NCBI GenBank assembly: GCA_013205605.1
Contig: JABMMK010000270.1
Coordinates: 1 to 9,843 of the forward strand
DNA from: Cytophagales bacterium
GTDB lineage: Bacteria; Bacteroidota; Bacteroidia; Cytophagales; Spirosomataceae
Direction of reading: 5' to 3'
Length of the DNA: 9,843 nt
The notes under the pieces are model-generated. The model was given only the letters and a program-made list of their open reading frames with translations. It was not told the DNA's origin and searched no databases. The translations under genes and the position numbers were made by a program. Positions 5,404 to 9,843 of this stretch are shown piece after piece. Within the stretch, counting starts at the first letter, position 1. Each line of letters begins with the position of its first letter.

Positions 5404-8232
5404 ATGAACAAAATTTACACTCTCTTAGCTTGTTTTTGTTTTTTACATATATCTACTTCCTTTGCACAATCCCCTGACGAAAATCGATTTGTCAAAACAG
5501 TTCTGGCTGAAAAGTTAGACGAACCGATGATGATGACTTTTCTACCTGATGGTCGAATTTTATTGGCCGAACGTAAGGGTGACGTGAAGCAATTTGATCC
5601 CAAAACTAATCAAACGAAAGTGCTTGCTCATATCAATGTTAACACGAAATATACCAACCGGATCGGAACCGTTCGCGAAGCGGAAGAGGGTTTACAAGGC
5701 ATAATCCTAGATCCCAATTTTAAAGAAAATCATTGGCTTTATGTGTATTACGCACACCCTACGGAGAAAAAGCACGTGTTGTCTCGTATCGAGTTGAAGG
5801 GGGAGGAGTTATTGGTAGACCAACAAAAAATCGTGTTAGATGTACCGGTGCAACGTGAGGAATGTTGCCATACGGGTGGTGGAATGACTTTTGATAAATC
5901 AGGAAACTTATTTTTAACCATAGGTAACAACACTAGTAATAGTAACAATGAAGGCTATTCTCCGATAGACGAACGTCCGGGCCAAGCCTATTGGGATGAT
6001 CAAAGAGGTGCCGCCTCTACCAACGATTTTCGTGGTAAAATCTTACGTATTCATCCTGAAAAAGATGGTACGTATTCAATCCCTAAGGGTAACTTATTCC
6101 CTGTAGGAACACCAAAAACAAAGCCTGAAATTTACACGATGGGTCATAGAAATCCTTGGCGTGTCAGTGTAGATTCAAAAACTGGATTTATTTACTGGGG
6201 TGAAGTAGGACCAGATGCCTCTGTGGATGGGCCTAAAGGACCTCGCGGATATGATGAATTTAATCAAGCAAAGGGCCCTGGATTTTTCGGTTGGCCTTAT
6301 TTTATCGGAAATAACATTCCATATACCGACTTTAATTTCGAGACGTTAGCGATGGGGCCTAAGTTCAATCCGGCGAATCCGATCAACGATTCACCTAATA
6401 ATACAGGTTTACGCGAATTGCCTCCCGCACAAAATGCTTTCTTATGGTACCCATATGCTAATTCTGAAGAGTTTCCATTGATGGGAGCTGCGGGTAGAAG
6501 TGCAACGGGCGGACCCGTTTATCACCGTTCTGATTTCCCAACAGCCAAAAGAGCTTTTCCGGCTTATTATGAAGGTAAATGGTTAATTATCGAATTTATG
6601 CGCGGTTGGATTATGGCCGTAACCATGGATGAAAAAGGTAATTATAAATCCATGGAACGCTTTCTTCCTAATCAAAATTTCGGCTCTGCTATTGACATGA
6701 GCTTTAGTCCTGATGGCGATTTATATGTATTGGAATATGGTTCGGCTTGGTTCAAAGGAAACGACAATGCGCGCTTAGTGAAAGTTGAATACCAAGGAGG
6801 AAACCGTAAACCTCAAGTAGAAATATCCGCATCTAAATTAAAAGGTGCGGCTCCTTTCAAATCAACCTTGTCTGCTGAAGGCACCAAAGATTTTGATGGC
6901 GATGCCTTAACCTATACATGGACCGTTAAAAAATTAGGTACTTTAGTTAAAACATTGAAAGGCGCCAGCCCAGAATTGGTATTGACAAATCCCGGAACCT
7001 ACCAAGTGACCTTGAAAGCTACTGATGCAAAAGGAGCGAGCAACACGAATTCACTAGAAGTGTTGGTAGGTAACGAAGCACCAGAAGTGGACATCGTATT
7101 AAATTCGGCCAATAAATCCTTTTATTTCCCAGGTCAAAAAATCAATTACCAGGTGACTGTTAAGGATAAAGAAGACGGGATGTTAGGAAATGGAATTAAA
7201 GAAGAGACGGTAGCTACTACGCTCGATTATATTCCTTCTGGTTACGATCCGATTGAAATGGCGCAGTCGCACCGGAAGGCCGACAGTGATTTGTTTGCAT
7301 CCGCTGGTTTGCGGTTGATCAATCAAAGTGACTGCAAATCTTGCCACATCAAAAATGTACGTTCGGTAGGACCTAGTTACCAAGAAGTGGCCGATAAATA
7401 TAAAGGACAAAACATGATTGACCAATTGTCCAATAAAGTAATCGCCGGTGGAAATGGAGTTTGGGGTGATCATGCGATGGCTGCCCATCCACAAATTTCA
7501 AAAGCAGATGCTAAAACCATGGTGACTTATATCATGAGTTTGTCAGATCCTAAAGCCAATAATTCAATTGCCTTAAAAGGAGATTTATCGCCTACTATTC
7601 CTCAAGAACATGCAGCCACAAAAGGCGTGTTTGTTGTTCGCGCTACGTACTTAGACAAGGGAAACAAAAAGATGGCTCCCGTTCAATCTGAAAAGTGGGT
7701 ATTGTTACGTCATCCATTTTTAAATCCAGAAAAGGCGGATGTGCAATCAGGCATTGAGCAATTGGTTACCCCGTCTAAGTCGACGAATATGATCGGCCAA
7801 AATCCATATGTAGGATTTAAGGCAATCGATTTAACAGGAATCAAATCGTTGGATATTACGGCAACAGCCCCTGGTAGATCAAGCGCTTCCGGTGGAGTGA
7901 TTGAGGTACACGTGGGTTCTCCTACAGGACCGGTGATAGGCAAAACGAATTTCATCGCGGTTTCTCAAGCAAGTTTTGGTGGACCTCCAGCGGCTGCTAA
8001 TCCAAACGCGGCTCAAAAAGGTGCTCCTTTAGGAACTCCAGTGGTCGCACCAACTACTCCAGCTCAAGCTGGTGGTGGGGGAGGAATGCGTCGTGGTGCA
8101 CCCATGCCGGCGATAAAAGTAGAAATCCAACCGACAACAGGTATGCAAGATTTGTATTTTGTAGCGGTAAATCCAAAAACATCTGTCGCACAAACCGTGC
8201 TACAAATTATAGGAATAGAAGCAAAATTATAA
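5404..8232 (+). CDS. Secreted PQQ-dependent sugar dehydrogenase with PKD, cytochrome c and CBM6-like domains
   Basis: A 942-residue multidomain oxidoreductase. A signal peptide ends near Ala21-Gln22. Residues about 25-463 form a glucose/sorbosone dehydrogenase-type six-bladed propeller, which in this family binds PQQ and Ca2+; His156 (CCHTGGG) and Arg249 (GHRNPWR) sit where soluble glucose dehydrogenase has its catalytic His144 and Arg228. A PKD-like domain follows (about 470-556), then another Ig-like strand region, then a class I cytochrome c with haem motif CKSCH (644-648) and probable axial Met692 (GDHAMAAHP). From about 735 a CBM6-like beta domain is interrupted by a Pro/Ala/Gly-rich insert (about 860-903) before its last strands. 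Electrons would pass from sugar to PQQ to haem to the respiratory chain, outside the cytoplasm. The sugar is unknown. The next gene starts one base after the stop. Confidence 0.88.
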   Translation: MNKIYTLLACFCFLHISTSFAQSPDENRFVKTVLAEKLDEPMMMTFLPDGRILLAERKGDVKQFDPKTNQTKVLAHINVNTKYTNRIGTVREAEEGLQGIILDPNFKENHWLYVYYAHPTEKKHVLSRIELKGEELLVDQQKIVLDVPVQREECCHTGGGMTFDKSGNLFLTIGNNTSNSNNEGYSPIDERPGQAYWDDQRGAASTNDFRGKILRIHPEKDGTYSIPKGNLFPVGTPKTKPEIYTMGHRNPWRVSVDSKTGFIYWGEVGPDASVDGPKGPRGYDEFNQAKGPGFFGWPYFIGNNIPYTDFNFETLAMGPKFNPANPINDSPNNTGLRELPPAQNAFLWYPYANSEEFPLMGAAGRSATGGPVYHRSDFPTAKRAFPAYYEGKWLIIEFMRGWIMAVTMDEKGNYKSMERFLPNQNFGSAIDMSFSPDGDLYVLEYGSAWFKGNDNARLVKVEYQGGNRKPQVEISASKLKGAAPFKSTLSAEGTKDFDGDALTYTWTVKKLGTLVKTLKGASPELVLTNPGTYQVTLKATDAKGASNTNSLEVLVGNEAPEVDIVLNSANKSFYFPGQKINYQVTVKDKEDGMLGNGIKEETVATTLDYIPSGYDPIEMAQSHRKADSDLFASAGLRLINQSDCKSCHIKNVRSVGPSYQEVADKYKGQNMIDQLSNKVIAGGNGVWGDHAMAAHPQISKADAKTMVTYIMSLSDPKANNSIALKGDLSPTIPQEHAATKGVFVVRATYLDKGNKKMAPVQSEKWVLLRHPFLNPEKADVQSGIEQLVTPSKSTNMIGQNPYVGFKAIDLTGIKSLDITATAPGRSSASGGVIEVHVGSPTGPVIGKTNFIAVSQASFGGPPAAANPNAAQKGAPLGTPVVAPTTPAQAGGGGGMRRGAPMPAIKVEIQPTTGMQDLYFVAVNPKTSVAQTVLQIIGIEAKL

Positions 8233-8233
8233 T

Positions 8234-9709
8234 ATGCCCAAAATTACGTCGAGTGCACATGTATTTGCTGACTCGGTAGCGATTTCAGACCCGAATAGGG
8301 ACTATACATACCAACAATTAATCGATGCGTCCAATCAATGGGCGTGTCGATTTTTGTTAGGGGGAACTGACTTGCATGGTGCGCGAGTGGCCTTTATGGT
8401 CCAGCCGGGGTTTCATTATGTCGCGGTCCAATGGGGAATTTGGAAAGCTGGCGGAGTGGCCGTTCCCTTGTGTATTAGTTATCCCATCGCTTCTTTGCAA
8501 TATGTTTTGGAGGATACTGGGGCAAGCCAAGTGGTGATTGACACCGATTTCCAAGAAGTTTTATTGCCGTTTGTGGAGTCGAGCCAACTAACCTATCATT
8601 TGGTTCATGAAGAAGTTACCCCACAGGAAATCAGTTTGCCTGAAATTTCTTCTGAGCGACCCGCCATGATTTTGTACACATCTGGAACCACTTCACTTCC
8701 CAAAGGCGTAGTCACAACGCATGCAAATATTGATTTTCAAATCAATTGTCTGGTACAAGCTTGGGAGTGGAAAGCTTCAGATCGAACCCTTTGTATTTTA
8801 CCTCTGCATCATATCCACGGCATCATTAATGTGATCGGCTGTAGTTTGTCGGTAGGAGCCACTTGTGAATTTTTGCCGAAATTCAATGCGGCCGAAGTGT
8901 TTAGTCGTTTACTTTCAGGCGAATTGACTGTTTTTATGGCGGTGCCAACCATTTATTTCAAACTCATTTCTTATTGGGATACTTTGTCGCTGGCAGACCA
9001 TCATGTCATTTATGACACCTTGCTTAAATTTCGCCTAATGGTATCTGGATCTGCTGCTTTACCCGTTTCTGTCATGGAAAAATGGCATATCATCAGTGGC
9101 CATTGGCTCTTAGAGCGATATGGGATGACCGAAATAGCCATGGCGATCAGCAATCCTTTTCATGGGGAAAGAAGACCTGGGCATGTCGGTATCCCTTTGC
9201 CAGGAGTTTCAGTCCGATTAATGGGTGATAACGATATAATTAAAGAAGAATTGGAATCCGGAGAAATTCAAATCAAAGGCCCGAATGTTTTTCAATCCTA
9301 TTGGAATAAACCATCAGCGACCCAAGAAACGTTCACGGAAGATGGTTGGTTTAAAACGGGTGATGTCGCCCATTTGGATGCCGGATACTATAAAATTTTA
9401 GGACGTAGTTCCGTGGATATTATCAAGTCAGGCGGATATAAACTTTCTGCTTTAGAGATTGAAGAAGTATTGCGAATCCATCCTGATATCGAAGATTGCG
9501 GAGTTGTGGGTTTGCCTGATGTGGAATGGGGCGAAGTGGTTGCCGCCGTTTTAGTCTTAAAAAATGTCATTTCAAAAGAAGAAATAAATACCTGGTTGCG
9601 CGAGCGATTGCCGGGGTATAAGGTTCCTAGGCTGTATCAATTTGTGGAAGAATTACCTCGAAACGCAATGGGAAAAGTGACCAAAAATGATTTGAAAATA
9701 ATGTTTTAA
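8234..9709 (+). CDS. Acyl-CoA synthetase, malonyl-CoA synthetase (MatB/ACSF3)-like
   Basis: A complete 491-residue ANL-superfamily adenylating enzyme that activates a carboxylic acid as acyl-AMP and transfers it to CoA. Motifs in order: P-loop YTSGTTSLPKG (148-158), YGMTE (296-300), WFKTGD in the hinge region, GRSSVDIIKSGGYK with Lys398, and the catalytic lysine Lys481 in PRNAMGKVTK. The stretch after YGMTE (SNP, then GERRPGHVG and PLPGV) and the SVDIIKSGGYKLSALEIEE block resemble malonyl-/methylmalonyl-CoA synthetases (MatB, mammalian ACSF3) more than acetyl- or long-chain synthetases, as far as memory allows; the substrate remains an inference. No signal peptide, so cytoplasmic. Its start is one base after the dehydrogenase stop, so the two are cotranscribed although they act on opposite sides of the membrane. 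Its length is close to MatB (about 500). Confidence 0.85.
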   Translation: MPKITSSAHVFADSVAISDPNRDYTYQQLIDASNQWACRFLLGGTDLHGARVAFMVQPGFHYVAVQWGIWKAGGVAVPLCISYPIASLQYVLEDTGASQVVIDTDFQEVLLPFVESSQLTYHLVHEEVTPQEISLPEISSERPAMILYTSGTTSLPKGVVTTHANIDFQINCLVQAWEWKASDRTLCILPLHHIHGIINVIGCSLSVGATCEFLPKFNAAEVFSRLLSGELTVFMAVPTIYFKLISYWDTLSLADHHVIYDTLLKFRLMVSGSAALPVSVMEKWHIISGHWLLERYGMTEIAMAISNPFHGERRPGHVGIPLPGVSVRLMGDNDIIKEELESGEIQIKGPNVFQSYWNKPSATQETFTEDGWFKTGDVAHLDAGYYKILGRSSVDIIKSGGYKLSALEIEEVLRIHPDIEDCGVVGLPDVEWGEVVAAVLVLKNVISKEEINTWLRERLPGYKVPRLYQFVEELPRNAMGKVTKNDLKIMF

Positions 9710-9710
9710 A

Positions 9711-9724
9711 TTGCGAATACGCAA
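9711..9724. repeat. Short inverted repeat between the synthetase and the next gene
   Basis: TTGCG-AATA-CGCAA forms a perfect 5-base stem with a 4-base loop two bases after the acyl-CoA synthetase stop. No T-run follows, so it does not look like an intrinsic terminator, and the next start is only 13 bases further on. It might be an mRNA-level element or chance. Confidence 0.35.
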
Positions 9725-9737
9725 ATGCATGGTGGGT

Positions 9738-9843
9738 ATGAAAAAAATAATTTTTGTTTTTATTTTTTTAAGTTTTTGGGCTCAGGCACAGAAAAATATT
9801 ACCACTGCTTCGGATGCCACGGCTCCTTTACACGCTTTGAAGC
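9738..9843 (+). CDS. Exported protein, N-terminal fragment (possible glycoside hydrolase)
   Basis: An open frame from the ATG at 9738 runs off the right edge after 35 codons. It begins with a textbook signal peptide: Lys2-Lys3, an Ile/Phe-rich core and a cleavage site near AQA-Q. The mature start, KNITTASDATAPLHALK, reminds me of the N-termini of exported GH88/GH105-like unsaturated-glycuronyl hydrolases of Bacteroidota, but the piece is too short to be sure. It follows the acyl-CoA synthetase by 28 bases with no clear terminator, so it probably belongs to the same unit. An alternative ATG at 9726 is in another frame and gives no sensible product. Confidence 0.65.
   Translation, partial: MKKIIFVFIFLSFWAQAQKNITTASDATAPLHALK

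Noticed and set aside
7183..7494. 103-residue minus-strand open frame inside the dehydrogenase
   Set aside because: Lies antisense to the conserved cytochrome c domain; no family resemblance, so it is a shadow frame.
9711..9724. Hairpin after the acyl-CoA synthetase as a terminator
   Set aside because: Stem is only five base pairs and no T-run follows; the next gene starts 13 bases later.
1..9843. CRISPR array, tRNA, insertion sequence, phage or defence system
   Set aside because: No spaced direct repeats, no cloverleaf, no transposase or integrase reading frame and no terminal inverted repeats were seen; nearly all bases are in ordinary metabolic or resistance genes.

Overview
The window looks like chromosomal DNA of a Bacteroidota bacterium, probably of the Cytophagales type. 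The evidence is moderate-to-low GC with very AT-rich spacers, start codons with no clear Shine-Dalgarno sequence, a -7 box resembling the Bacteroidota TAnnTTTG type, and gene families typical of that phylum (three-gene arsRIC-like cluster, multidomain PQQ sugar dehydrogenase with cytochrome c and a C-terminal carbohydrate-binding-like domain). The genus is inference only. No tRNA, rRNA, IS element, CRISPR array or integrase was seen.

Layout. Positions 1-254 (minus) hold the N-terminal part of a short-chain dehydrogenase, cut by the window edge. After a 172-base AT-rich divergent spacer comes a plus-strand group: a two-CBS-domain protein, a diacylglycerol-kinase-type lipid kinase starting on the base after the CBS stop, and 19 bases later an exported M20-type amidohydrolase. 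A 218-base spacer then leads into a compact arsenic cluster: ArsR repressor, ArsI/CadI-type dioxygenase (C-As lyase family), and a long LMW-phosphatase-fold arsenate reductase. A palindrome overlapping the predicted -7 box of arsR is a good candidate for its operator. No arsenite exporter follows. Instead, an exported SnoaL/DUF4440-like protein lies convergently on the minus strand, one base away.

A 127-base divergent spacer carrying a perfect 14-base palindrome separates that gene from a 942-residue secreted PQQ-dependent sugar dehydrogenase (beta-propeller, PKD, cytochrome c, CBM6-like C-terminus with a Pro/Ala/Gly-rich insert). One base after its stop starts an acyl-CoA synthetase resembling malonyl-CoA synthetases (MatB/ACSF3). 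The window ends in the signal peptide of another exported protein, possibly a glycoside hydrolase.

How they may work together. The arsenic genes form a self-contained module: reduction of As(V), demethylation of trivalent methylarsenical, and feedback by ArsR; As(III) export must come from elsewhere. The dehydrogenase, acyl-CoA synthetase and the partial exported protein look like a second transcription unit dealing with extracellular sugar oxidation and acid activation, but the substrates cannot be read from sequence. I see no clearly undescribed system. The most unusual points are the exporter-less ars cluster, the dehydrogenase architecture and its tight coupling to an acyl-CoA synthetase.
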